13,493 nt of DNA from an uncultured Opitutia bacterium. Its GTDB lineage: Bacteria > Verrucomicrobiota > Verrucomicrobiia > Opitutales > UBA953. The DNA lies in the NCBI GenBank assembly GCA_903879465.1, contig CAIRLQ010000135.1:1-13493 (forward strand). Reading direction: 5' to 3'. A model generated the notes under the pieces. The model had not been told where the DNA came from and did not search any database. It saw nothing but the letters and a program-made list of their open reading frames with translations. Positions within the stretch are counted from its first letter, which is position 1. Each line of letters begins with the position of its first letter. Positions 4,340-12,873 of the stretch are shown here, piece by piece. The translations under genes were made by a program, and so were the position numbers.

Positions 4340-6778
4340 ATGCGTGGGTTTTCGCTAGCTTGGTGCTGTGCGGTCTCGGTTGTCGCGGTACGCGGGGCGC
4401 CAGTGGATTTCTCGCACGAGGTCGTGCCGATCCTGCGCAAGCACTGTGTCGAGTGTCACGCCGGGGATAAGAAGAAGGGCGGGCTCTCGATGAATACTCG
4501 CGCCTCGCTTCTGGAGGGTAGTGAAAACGGTGTGGTCATCGCTCCCGGGCTGAACGCTAAGGGCAAACTACTCGAGGTAATCGTCAGCGCCGACCCCGAC
4601 ATGCGCATGCCTCCCAAGGGTGAGCGCCTCACGCCTGCCGAAGTCGCGACTTTGCGCGAGTGGATTGGACAGGGGGCGGTCTGGGATGCCGGTTTCGCGT
4701 TCAAGCAACCGGCCTATGAGCCTCCGCTGCGTCCGCGGCAGCCGGTATTGCCCGCGGCGCAACCCGGGCGCGATCATCCGATTGACCGGATTCTGGATGC
4801 TTCGCTTGTGGCCCATCATCAGCCAATTCCGGCTCAAGCCACCGACGCTGCCTTTATTCGCCGTGCCTATCTTGACCTGATCGGCCTGCTGCCCACCGAG
4901 GCGGAAGCCAGTTCGTTCGCGGCGGATGCCCGGCCGGACAAACGCGCTATGCTGGTGCGTACCCTGTTGGCTCGTAATATTGATTACGCTGATCACTGGA
5001 TGGTTTTCTGGAATGACCTACTCCGCAATGATTACGCCGGTACCGGGTATATCGACGGCGGTCGTAAGCAAATCACCAGCTGGCTTTATGTCTCGTTGCT
5101 CGCCAACAAGCCGTATGATCAGTTCGCCCGCGAGCTCATCGCCCCGACGCCTGAGAGCGAGGGTTTCGCCAAGGGCATCATCTGGCGCGGTGCCGTGAGC
5201 GCGGCACAGGTGCCTGAGCTCCAGTTTTCCCAGAGCGTCTCGCAGACCTTCCTGGGGATTAATATGAAGTGCGCCTCCTGCCACGATAGTTTCGTTGATC
5301 GATGGAAACTGAAGGATGCCTATGGCTTGGCGGCGATTTACTCGGATCATCCGATGGAACTCGTGCGCTGCGATATCCCGACGGGTAAGCCCGCCGCCGC
5401 CGCCTGGCCTTTCCCCGAGCTTGGCCAGATTGACGCCACGAAGCCGCGCAACGAAAGGCTAACGCAATTGGCCGGATTGATCACGCATCCTGACAACGGA
5501 CGATTCCAGCGGACTATGGCGAACCGACTCTGGCATCGGCTCATGGGCCGTGGGGTCGTGCACCCCGTCGATGCGATGCAGACGGAGCCTTGGAATCAGG
5601 ATCTACTTGATGTGCTCGCGAACCAACTCATGGGCTCCAAGTATGACCTCAAGGCTGTCCTGCAATTCATCGCCACCTCCCAGGCCTATCAGTCGCAGGC
5701 CGAGGTGCTCGGTCCGGATGCCGAGGCCAAAGGCTATGTTTATCGTGGTCCGCGCGGTAAGCGCCTGACGGCCGAGCAGTTCGTCGACGCCGTCTGGCGT
5801 CTCACCCAGACCACGCCGGCAAAAGTGGAATTAAGGGTGCCGCGCATCTTGCCCTCGGCTGATGACAAGAAAGCCCGGGCCGTGGAGGTGTTCGCGGCGC
5901 AACCTATTTGGTCGAACGATATCGCCCGCCGTTTACCGGCTGCCGGTGAGACACGCTCGTTCCGCAAGGTGTTTAATCTCGACGCCACGGTGGAGACGGC
6001 GCTGTGCGTGGCCACCTGCGACAACAGCTTCGATCTCTGGGTGAATGGCCGTAAGGTCGGTTCCGGTAATGACTGGGCTGAGCCGCAGAGCTTTGATATC
6101 GGCGATTTGTTGAACAAGGGTAGCAACCAGTTCGTCCTCGTGGGGCGCAATGGCGGTTCTACCCCGAATGCTGCCGCTGCCTGGCTCCAGGCGAGCGTCG
6201 AACTCATGGGTGGGGCTCGCGTAAAAGTCGCCACGGATCTTTCCTGGGAATGGTCAGAAGTCTTGCCAAATACGAAGGGGGTTATTGCGGAGGCCAAGGG
6301 AGCCAAAGGCGTCAAGCCGCTCTGGAGGCCTGTTTCCATCGTGAAGGCGGATGTCTGGGGTAAGGCCGAAGCGCGTATGTCGCAGATGCTGACTGGAGCG
6401 AGCGGCGGCATCTCCGTTCCCGCGCGTGCCAGCCTGATGAAATCAGATTTATTGCAGCGCTCGCTGGGGCGTCCTAATCGCGAGCAGATTGTTTCTATGC
6501 GTCCCAATGAGTTGAGCACCTTGGAGGCCATTGATCTCTCGAACGGCCAGGCGCTGACTAATTTGCTGGGAGCCGGCGCGACCAAACTCGCGAAGCGCAA
6601 GTGGGCCTCGGCGGATCAATTCGTCCAGTGGCTTTACGTGTCCGCCCTGTGCCGTGAGCCTTCCGCCTCGGAGCTCATGGTGGCACGGGGTATCCTTGGT
6701 CCGGATTTCTCCCAGCAGGGAATGGCGGACCTCCTCTGGTCTGTCTGCATGCTGCCGGAATTTCAGACTATCCGCTAA
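4340..6778 (+). CDS. Exported DUF1549/DUF1553 planctomycete-type cytochrome with an inserted beta-sandwich-like domain
   Basis: This 812-residue protein has a Sec signal peptide (residues 1-20). A planctomycete-type cytochrome c domain follows, with CVECH at 36-40 and its usual MPPKGERLTPAEVATLREWI ending. DUF1549 spans about 146-327 and carries a second motif, CASCH, at 311-315. DUF1553 begins near residue 388 (TMANRLWHRLMGRGVV), is broken by about 100 residues (522-628) and resumes to the C-terminus. The insert contains ALCVATCDNSFDLWVNGRKV and NKGSNQFVLVGRN, like the sugar-binding jelly rolls of glycosidases. Haem must be attached outside the cytoplasm. The family's reaction is unknown; it co-occurs with polysaccharide-degradation genes. 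ATG 4340 is preferred to TTG 4292 because the signal peptide starts there. Its stop is 5 bases before the DUF1501 gene, the usual partner, so they are probably one operon. Confidence 0.9.
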   Translation: MRGFSLAWCCAVSVVAVRGAPVDFSHEVVPILRKHCVECHAGDKKKGGLSMNTRASLLEGSENGVVIAPGLNAKGKLLEVIVSADPDMRMPPKGERLTPAEVATLREWIGQGAVWDAGFAFKQPAYEPPLRPRQPVLPAAQPGRDHPIDRILDASLVAHHQPIPAQATDAAFIRRAYLDLIGLLPTEAEASSFAADARPDKRAMLVRTLLARNIDYADHWMVFWNDLLRNDYAGTGYIDGGRKQITSWLYVSLLANKPYDQFARELIAPTPESEGFAKGIIWRGAVSAAQVPELQFSQSVSQTFLGINMKCASCHDSFVDRWKLKDAYGLAAIYSDHPMELVRCDIPTGKPAAAAWPFPELGQIDATKPRNERLTQLAGLITHPDNGRFQRTMANRLWHRLMGRGVVHPVDAMQTEPWNQDLLDVLANQLMGSKYDLKAVLQFIATSQAYQSQAEVLGPDAEAKGYVYRGPRGKRLTAEQFVDAVWRLTQTTPAKVELRVPRILPSADDKKARAVEVFAAQPIWSNDIARRLPAAGETRSFRKVFNLDATVETALCVATCDNSFDLWVNGRKVGSGNDWAEPQSFDIGDLLNKGSNQFVLVGRNGGSTPNAAAAWLQASVELMGGARVKVATDLSWEWSEVLPNTKGVIAEAKGAKGVKPLWRPVSIVKADVWGKAEARMSQMLTGASGGISVPARASLMKSDLLQRSLGRPNREQIVSMRPNELSTLEAIDLSNGQALTNLLGAGATKLAKRKWASADQFVQWLYVSALCREPSASELMVARGILGPDFSQQGMADLLWSVCMLPEFQTIR

Positions 6779-6783
6779 TTACT

Positions 6784-8238
6784 ATGAACACCCCGATGTC
6801 GCTTGATCCTTCGCTGCCCGAGCCGCTGGCTCGTCGTGAATTCCTGCGCATGCTCGGCGCCGCCGGCGCCGCCACTTTATCCATGGGAGCCCCGCGTCTG
6901 CTCGGTGCGGAAACCAAGTTCATCCAGCCCAAGGCCAAGGCCGATGCCTGCATCCTGATCTGGCTCGCCGGCGGGATGGCTGCACCGGAGACTTTTGACC
7001 CGAAGCGCTATGCACCCTATGAAAAGGGCCTTTCCTATGAGCACGTCCTAAGCACTTTCCCTTCAATTCCCACCGCCGTCGACGGTATGCGCATCTGCCA
7101 GGGGATGGAGAATATCGCTTCTGTCATGGATCGCGCGACGTTGATCCGTTCGGCGGTCCAGCCTGATCTCGGCAGCATCTTACATTCGCGCCATCAGTTC
7201 CATTGGCATACCGGCTACGTGCCGCCCCAGACCGTTGCATGCCCACACATCGGGGCCTGGATGGCCCGCGTGCTCGGCCCGCGCAATCCGGTGATGCCTG
7301 CTTTCATTAACATCGGACAACGCCTCGAAGGGGTGGGCGAAAGCGAGGAACTTAAGGCTTTCACGACGGCTGGTTTCTTCGGCGGCGAGTTTGGCCCGAT
7401 GAATCTACCCTTCCCAGAGGAGGCCGCGGCCGCGGTTCGCCCCCCGAAGGGGATGGATCCCGCTCGTTTCGTGAATCGCGACCGCGAGTTCCGCCGCCTG
7501 GTGGACGCCAATCCGAATCGTGCCGTGCTCAGTGATTATCAGCAGGCATCGATGATGCGTGCCATGGATAACGCCTATCGCCTACTCAGTGCCAAGGAGC
7601 GCGCCGCCTTTGACATCTCCCTGGAATCCAAGGAGGTGCAGCAGGATTACGACACCGGCCGTTTCGGCCGTGGCTGTCTCCTCGCGCGGCGGCTCGTTGA
7701 GAACGGTGCTCGTTTCGTCGAGGTCACGACGGAGTACGTCCCCTTCTTTCAGTGGGACACGCACGGCAAAGGGCACGAGACCGTGGCCAAGATGCATGCG
7801 GAAATCGACCGCCCCATCGCCCGTCTAATCCGCGACCTCGAACAACGCGGCCTACTTGACCGTACGCTCGTCGTAATCGCCAGTGAGTTCAGTCGCGACG
7901 CCATGATCGAGGGGCGCCCGGGCTCCAAGGCTGGAGATCAGGCTTTCAATAAGGGCAAGACGATGGAAAGCCCCGATCATTACGGACTCCATCGCCACTT
8001 CACGGGAGGCACGAGTGTGGTGATGTTCGGTGGCGGCGTGAAGCGGGGTAATATTTACGGAGCGACCGCAGACGAACGGCCGCTGGTCGCGATCAAGAAT
8101 CCCGTCTCCGTTTCGGACATGCACGCCACGATTTTTCATGCGATGGGCATCAGCCCTAAGACGGCTTATGACATCGAGGGACGTCCGTTCTACGCGACGG
8201 TGGACGGCAAGGGCGTCCCTGCGCCGATTTTCAGCTGA
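6784..8238 (+). CDS. Tat-exported DUF1501 protein (alkaline-phosphatase/sulfatase-like fold)
   Basis: This 484-residue protein has a twin-arginine signal (ARREFLRML, Arg17-Arg18, then a hydrophobic run to about residue 42). The DUF1501 core starts with ILIWLAGGMAAPETFDPKR (58-75). Later landmarks are GRGCLLARRLVENGARFVEV, WDTHGKGH, LVVIASEFSRD (about residue 366) and HYGLHRHFTGG (about 399-409), the last being the usual C-terminal His region. Most DUF1501 proteins read GGPSHxDTFDxKP at the first motif; here the aspartate position is Glu69. The family is related to sulfatases and alkaline phosphatases in fold, but no substrate is proven. Folding before export via Tat suggests a metal or other cofactor. 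It is 5 bases after the DUF1553 gene, the standard pair order, and its stop overlaps the stop of the convergent glycerate kinase gene by 8 bases. Confidence 0.92.
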   Translation: MNTPMSLDPSLPEPLARREFLRMLGAAGAATLSMGAPRLLGAETKFIQPKAKADACILIWLAGGMAAPETFDPKRYAPYEKGLSYEHVLSTFPSIPTAVDGMRICQGMENIASVMDRATLIRSAVQPDLGSILHSRHQFHWHTGYVPPQTVACPHIGAWMARVLGPRNPVMPAFINIGQRLEGVGESEELKAFTTAGFFGGEFGPMNLPFPEEAAAAVRPPKGMDPARFVNRDREFRRLVDANPNRAVLSDYQQASMMRAMDNAYRLLSAKERAAFDISLESKEVQQDYDTGRFGRGCLLARRLVENGARFVEVTTEYVPFFQWDTHGKGHETVAKMHAEIDRPIARLIRDLEQRGLLDRTLVVIASEFSRDAMIEGRPGSKAGDQAFNKGKTMESPDHYGLHRHFTGGTSVVMFGGGVKRGNIYGATADERPLVAIKNPVSVSDMHATIFHAMGISPKTAYDIEGRPFYATVDGKGVPAPIFS

Positions 8239-9349
8239 GCTTCTTCAGCCGGAGCAATGCCGCCGCATGGTCCGCCACGGCTTGCTCGATGAGTTCACGG
8301 GTGCGACTCATCGCTTCGGTGAGCGGCATGGATGGCGGTTTGATGCCGATTAGCAGGTCGAAGGTCGAGCGCAGTCCGAGGGAGTCATCGTAGGTCCCGG
8401 CCACGCCGACGATTTTCTTGCCGAGTTGCCGCGCCATCCGCGCCACTCCGACCGGACCTTTGCCTTGCAGGCTTTGGGCATCGAGCCGTCCTTCGCCGGT
8501 GATTACGATGTCGGCGGCGCTGATTCGCGCTTCGAGTCCGAGTTGTTTGGCGATGAGCTCAAAACCACTGGTGAGCCTGCCGTTGGCAAAGGCCATTAAT
8601 CCGAAGCCCAGTCCGCCAGCTGCGCCGGCGCCCGGAGTGTTTTGCGGATCAAGCCCAAGATCTCGCTTCACCAGTTGCGCTAGGTGTTCTAGTCGCGCTT
8701 CAAACCAAGCGAAGTCTTGGACGCCTTTTTGCGGACCATAGATGCGGGTCGCGCCGCGGGGGCCGAGCAACGGGTTGTCGACGTCGCAGGCCACGGTCAC
8801 TTCCACGCTCCAAGGAGAGAGGGGGAGGGTGATGCCATCTGCTTCCAGCAGGGTCTCCAGCGTGGGGGTGAAGCTGATTCCTTTGCGGCTAAAGCCGTAG
8901 CCCAGGGCGAGGGCTAGGCCTAAACCGCCGTCGTTGGTGGCGCTGCCGCCAATGCCAATGAGAATACGCCGAGCCCCTCTATCCCGGGCCGAAATCATAA
9001 GACTTCCAGTACCTAAAGTGCTTGCTGATAATGGGTTAAGTTTAATATCAGTCACCTGAGTTAGCCCGCTTGCGGCGGACATTTCCATCACCGCCAGGCC
9101 GGATGAAGGTTGCCATCCAAAGACCGCCTGGATCGGACGATTCTGGGCGTCGAAGGTGCTGACTTCGACTGTTTCCGCCCCAAGCGCAGCGGTCATCGCG
9201 GCGGTCGTGCCCTCGCCTCCGTCAGCGATGGGGCAAATATCAAAATCAGCGCAAACCCCGCCTATTTCTAGACCCTTTTGGACAGAAAAGGCGACTTTTT
9301 CAGCTTCGAGCGAGCCTTTGAATTTGTCCATGGCGATGAGGATTCGCAT
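8231..9349 (-). CDS. Glycerate kinase (GarK/GlxK family, glycerate 2-kinase type)
   Basis: This 372-residue cytoplasmic enzyme phosphorylates D-glycerate with ATP, in this family normally to 2-phosphoglycerate, which enters lower glycolysis. The family landmarks are complete: MDKFKGSLEA (7-16), CPIADGGEGTT (39-49), SAASGLTQV (91-99), the glycine-rich GIGGSATNDGGLGLA (132-146), ACDVDNPLLGPRGATRIYGPQKG in the middle, GAAGGLGFG, and ITGEGRLDAQSLQGKGP near residue 285. Length is normal and there is no truncation. GarK and GlxK are too similar to choose a symbol. It stands alone on the minus strand, convergent with the DUF1501 gene (8-base overlap of the 3' ends) and divergent from the next cytochrome gene. 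Glycerate arises from glyoxylate, tartronate semialdehyde and galactarate pathways, so a link to sugar-acid breakdown is plausible but inferred. Confidence 0.95.
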   Translation of the reverse strand: MRILIAMDKFKGSLEAEKVAFSVQKGLEIGGVCADFDICPIADGGEGTTAAMTAALGAETVEVSTFDAQNRPIQAVFGWQPSSGLAVMEMSAASGLTQVTDIKLNPLSASTLGTGSLMISARDRGARRILIGIGGSATNDGGLGLALALGYGFSRKGISFTPTLETLLEADGITLPLSPWSVEVTVACDVDNPLLGPRGATRIYGPQKGVQDFAWFEARLEHLAQLVKRDLGLDPQNTPGAGAAGGLGFGLMAFANGRLTSGFELIAKQLGLEARISAADIVITGEGRLDAQSLQGKGPVGVARMARQLGKKIVGVAGTYDDSLGLRSTFDLLIGIKPPSMPLTEAMSRTRELIEQAVADHAAALLRLKKLS

Positions 9350-9416
9350 CAGTCAGGGGGTGTCAGGACTCTTGCTCCTAGGGTGTTTCTTATCAATCCA
9401 ATAGGCCAAGTGTCGC

Positions 9417-9444
9417 TTGATTCTTAAACGCTTCAGACTAGATT
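9417..9444 (+). promoter_or_regulatory. Possible promoter of the second DUF1553 cytochrome gene
   Basis: TTGATT (9417-9422) and TAGATT (9439-9444) are each 4 of 6 to the sigma-70 hexamers with a 16-base spacer, about 60 bases before ATG 9507. The surrounding DNA is AT-richer than the genes. A weak match only. Confidence 0.22.
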
Positions 9445-9506
9445 TGCTTAACTTTCCAAGCAGCTTGGATTGTATCCCCCTTCCGCCAATTACGACCTCC
9501 CCATTT

Positions 9507-12500
9507 ATGAAGACGCTCCATCGCCCGGCCATGCTGGGAGCCCTACTAATCTCCTCCTTCGCCGTCGCCGCCGATGAGCCGACCAAGGAGGGTTTAGAGT
9601 TTTTTGAGAAGAACGTCCGCCCAATTTTGGCCGATCGATGCTTCGAGTGTCACTCCGCAGACAAGGGGTCTTCAAAGGGTGGGCTGATTCTTGATTCCAA
9701 GGATGGAGCCTACAAGGGTGGGGATGAAGGCCCGGCCGTCGTTCCTGGCAATCTGGAGAAATCCCTGCTCATTAAGGCGATTCACTACACCGATCCGGAA
9801 CTCGCGATGCCGCCCAAGAAGACCGGGGGCAAGCTACCTGACGAGAAGATCGCGGTCCTGGAAGAATGGGTAAAAATGGGGGCCCCGATGCCTTCCGGCG
9901 GCGCTGCGAAACTCACTGGGCTTACTGGTAAGGCACGCCAGCACTGGGCTTTTCAGCCAATCAAAAAGGCCACCGTGCCCGAGGTGAAGGATAAGAGCTG
10001 GGCGAAGAGTCCGATCGATGCCTTCGTGCTCGCGAAAATGGAAGAGAAGGGGCTGGTGCCAAATCCGGCGGCTGACCCCGAATCCTTCCTGCGTCGTGTC
10101 TCTTACGACCTCATCGGGCTGCCGCCCACCTCCGAGCAGGTGGAGGCCTTCATTAAAGCCTACGAGGTCGCGGTTTCGGCTGACGCCCTCGCCGTGCGTG
10201 CTGGCAAGCCGGCGACTAAGGTCGAACAGGTCGTCGCCGCACGCGTGGATGAGTTACTTGCCTCGCCGCACTACGGTGAGCGGTGGGCTCGCCACTGGCT
10301 TGATACCGCTCGCTACTCCGACACCCGCGGCCTGCAGGTAGACCAAGGGGATTCGCTCTTCCTCGACTACCGTCACGCCTACGCTTGGACCTATCGTGAT
10401 TACGTCATCAACGCCTTCAACGACGACAAGCCCTACGATAAATTTGTGGTCGAGCAACTGGCTGCCGACCGTCTGCCGGATATCGCTCCCGACGACGTCC
10501 GCCTCGCCGCTCTTGGCTTTATCACCGTCGGCAAGCGGTTTGACGATCCGAACGATACCATCGATGAGCGCATCGATACGGCGACCAAGGCCTTCCTCGG
10601 CCTCACGGTTGCCTGCGCCCGTTGTCATGACCATAAGTTCGACCCCATACCGACGGCGGATTATTACTCTCTGCACGGTATCTTTGCTTCGATTGTGGAG
10701 CCCCTTCAGCACCCGACCATCGCGGCGGCCGGCAAGGTCGGCGCCGCCGCTCGCAACGATTTCATCAAGCGGCTGAAACAGTTGCAGGACGAGCAGGCGG
10801 CTGGATTTTTCCGTTACATGCGCGAAACGCGCGCTCGCTATGACCACGAAATGGCCGGCCGCATGATGCTATCCACCGTTCGCCGCGGTTCGAACGAGGC
10901 CGGTGAGTATGCAGAGAAATACAAAATCGACCTCCAGACCGATGGCGATTTTGCCGCGATGCGTATCCAGAAGGACTCGCCGATTACTGGACCTTTCGTC
11001 GCCGCCGCCGCCGTGCCACTAGTATATTTCGCGGAGCGGGCACCAGACGCCATCGAGGAGTCGCTCAAGGATCCCGATCATCCAGTCAACCCAATCATCG
11101 CCGCCGCCTTGCGTAGCCTGAAACCTAAGACGCTCGATGACGTCGCCATGGCTTACCAGCGTGTCTACAACGACAATAAGACGGCCATTCTCGCCCACCT
11201 TGCACTTCTCGCCAAGCCTGGCGAAGAATGGAAGAAGACCCCTCCGGCCATTGCCCAGTTGACCGGCTATCCGTGGGCGATTCCGTCGCACGACGAAATC
11301 CATGATAATGAGGAGATGATCGCGCTCTTCAGCACCCGCAAGTTCTGCGCCGACTGGCAGAACCGGCCAATCTACGGCGGCATCGGTAATCGCGCCCCAG
11401 TCGCTTATTTCCGCCACACCCAGATTAATGAGCTGCGTCTTTCGCACCCGGGCGTTCCCGGGGAAGCCATGGCTGTTCAGGATTCGGAAGCACCGAAGGA
11501 CAGCTACGTATTCATCCGTGGAGACAAAAACAAGAAAGGCGCCATGGCACCACGTCGATTCCTGGATATTCTTTCCGTCGGAGAGCGCCGTCCGTATGTC
11601 GACGGAAGCGGTCGTCTGGAATTTGCCCAATCCATCGTCTCGAAGGATAATCCCATCACCGCCCGAGTGGCCGTGAATCGCATCTGGATGAAGCACTTTG
11701 GTGAAGGCTTCGTCAACTCGCCGGACGATCTCGGAAACATGTCGGAGAAGCCGAGCCACCCGGAGTTGCTGGACTATTTGTCCGCCGAGCTCGTGGAGAA
11801 TGGTTGGAAGCTGAAGCGACTTCAGCGCATGATTGTAATGAGCAACGCTTATCGTTTAGATTCGAATCCTTTGGTAAACCCGCTTGTCGCCAAGAAAGCT
11901 GCGGTGGACCCCTTGAAACTCGACGCCGGAAACCGATTACTCTGGCGGGCAAATCTTCGTCGTCTCGATTTCGAGGCGATTCGCGATTCGATGATTCTGC
12001 TGACCGGCAAGATGAATCCCGCCGTGGGCGGACAGCCGGCTAACATCACAGAAGAGCCCTTCAGTTATCGCCGTAGCCTCTACGGGTATGTTGATCGCCG
12101 CCGCCTAAGTGACACGCTTTCGCAGTTCGATTATGCCGACCCCGACATGGCCAACTCCAAGCGTAATGCGACAATCGTCCCCCAGCAGGCGTTGTTCTTT
12201 ATGAATAACGCACTGTCGGTTGACGCCGCTCGCGCGGTCGCCGCTCGCAAGGACGTCGTGAATGCTATGTCCGAGGATCAGCGCATCGTCGCGATGTTCC
12301 GCGCGCTCTTCCAGCGCCGTCCGTCGGCCGCCGAAATTCGCATGGCGCAGGAGTTCGTGACCAAGCAGAAGATGCAGGCGGCCACGTCTAATCTTAAGGC
12401 GGCCACGAAGTCGGTGGCCGCTGGCGCCAAGCCGAAGGCGGCCGTCGCTACCACGAAGGCCCCCGCCGGGTCCGCCAAGGCCCCCGCCGGGTTCACCAAG

Positions 12501-12692
12501 GGCGGCAAGGCCGCCGGGCCTGCGATGATGGCGGAGGGCGGAGAGGAGTCGATGATGGCTGCCACGACGGGGCCAGGGGCCGAAGGTATGCTCCGGAATG
12601 CCGGGGAGCTTATTTCACGCAACCCGTTGACCCCGATTGAGTTGCTGGCTCAAGCCTTAATCCTCTCCAATGAGTTCGTGTACGTGAACTGA
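9507..12692 (+). CDS. Exported DUF1549/DUF1553 planctomycete-type cytochrome, long form
   Basis: This 1061-residue protein has a signal peptide (MKTLHRPAMLGALLISSFAVAA). A planctomycete-type cytochrome c domain follows, with CFECH at 45-49 and MPPKKTGGKLPDEKI downstream. DUF1549 runs from about residue 169 (SPIDAFVLAKM) and contains CARCHDHKFDPI at 370-378. A less conserved middle part (about 395-680) ends with HPGVPGEAMAV and YVFIRGDKN. DUF1553 starts near 682 (RRFLDILSVGERRPYV) and includes ARVAVNRIWMKHFGEGFV and NATIVPQQALFFMNN. A Lys/Ala/Pro-rich stretch (about 952-1028) is inserted before the final helix ELISRNPLTP...LILSNEFVYVN. It probably binds two c haems outside the cytoplasm; the reaction is unknown. 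ATG 9507 was chosen over TTG 9417 for the signal peptide. No DUF1501 gene follows directly; the next gene is a paralogue. A hairpin lies 19 bases after the stop. Confidence 0.92.
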   Translation: MKTLHRPAMLGALLISSFAVAADEPTKEGLEFFEKNVRPILADRCFECHSADKGSSKGGLILDSKDGAYKGGDEGPAVVPGNLEKSLLIKAIHYTDPELAMPPKKTGGKLPDEKIAVLEEWVKMGAPMPSGGAAKLTGLTGKARQHWAFQPIKKATVPEVKDKSWAKSPIDAFVLAKMEEKGLVPNPAADPESFLRRVSYDLIGLPPTSEQVEAFIKAYEVAVSADALAVRAGKPATKVEQVVAARVDELLASPHYGERWARHWLDTARYSDTRGLQVDQGDSLFLDYRHAYAWTYRDYVINAFNDDKPYDKFVVEQLAADRLPDIAPDDVRLAALGFITVGKRFDDPNDTIDERIDTATKAFLGLTVACARCHDHKFDPIPTADYYSLHGIFASIVEPLQHPTIAAAGKVGAAARNDFIKRLKQLQDEQAAGFFRYMRETRARYDHEMAGRMMLSTVRRGSNEAGEYAEKYKIDLQTDGDFAAMRIQKDSPITGPFVAAAAVPLVYFAERAPDAIEESLKDPDHPVNPIIAAALRSLKPKTLDDVAMAYQRVYNDNKTAILAHLALLAKPGEEWKKTPPAIAQLTGYPWAIPSHDEIHDNEEMIALFSTRKFCADWQNRPIYGGIGNRAPVAYFRHTQINELRLSHPGVPGEAMAVQDSEAPKDSYVFIRGDKNKKGAMAPRRFLDILSVGERRPYVDGSGRLEFAQSIVSKDNPITARVAVNRIWMKHFGEGFVNSPDDLGNMSEKPSHPELLDYLSAELVENGWKLKRLQRMIVMSNAYRLDSNPLVNPLVAKKAAVDPLKLDAGNRLLWRANLRRLDFEAIRDSMILLTGKMNPAVGGQPANITEEPFSYRRSLYGYVDRRRLSDTLSQFDYADPDMANSKRNATIVPQQALFFMNNALSVDAARAVAARKDVVNAMSEDQRIVAMFRALFQRRPSAAEIRMAQEFVTKQKMQAATSNLKAATKSVAAGAKPKAAVATTKAPAGSAKAPAGFTKGGKAAGPAMMAEGGEESMMAATTGPGAEGMLRNAGELISRNPLTPIELLAQALILSNEFVYVN
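12456..12497 (+). repeat. Two 21-bp direct repeats inside the cytochrome gene
   Basis: Units 12456-12476 and 12477-12497 differ at only two bases and encode KAPAGSA and KAPAGFT. They lie within the Lys/Ala/Pro-rich insert, suggesting growth by slippage or unequal crossing-over while keeping the frame. Confidence 0.8.
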
Positions 12693-12711
12693 GGTTTATT
12701 CGCTATTTTTT

Positions 12712-12741
12712 AACAAGCCCGGCCCTTTGGCCGGGCTTGTT
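12712..12741 (+). terminator. Hairpin terminator after the long DUF1553 cytochrome gene
   Basis: A perfect 13-bp stem (arms 12712-12724 and 12729-12741) with a CTTT loop lies 19 bases after the TGA. Only a short T-rich tail (the TTGTTATT that includes the stem end) follows; a run of seven T residues (12705-12711) precedes it. The strong stem favours termination or 3'-end protection of the mRNA, but the U-tract is weak. Confidence 0.7.
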
Positions 12742-12837
12742 ATTGGGGGATGCGAAAGGCCCTCCATCTATTAGTTGAAGTCTGCCAGAATCAGGAGAGA
12801 ATAATAATTAATAAGACCCCCCTTTGCGCCGCGTGCG

Positions 12838-12843
12838 TAAAAT
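12838..12843 (+). promoter_or_regulatory. Possible -10 element of the third DUF1553 cytochrome gene
   Basis: TAAAAT (5 of 6 to TATAAT) lies 30 bases before ATG 12874 in an AT-rich gap, after the hairpin that should end the upstream transcript. No convincing -35 is visible at 16-18 bases, so this is tentative. Confidence 0.25.
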
Positions 12844-12873
12844 CTTATCCCACATTTAAACCAAAATTAAGGT

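Noticed and set aside
5740..6600. 286-residue minus-strand open frame inside the first DUF1553 gene
   Set aside because: It is antisense to a conserved gene, with Ser/Arg/Pro-rich sequence and no recognisable domain; typical shadow frame in GC-rich DNA.
9350..9506. Search for a shared operator in the glycerate kinase / cytochrome divergent gap
   Set aside because: No convincing inverted repeat or regulator site could be made out beyond weak -10/-35 matches.
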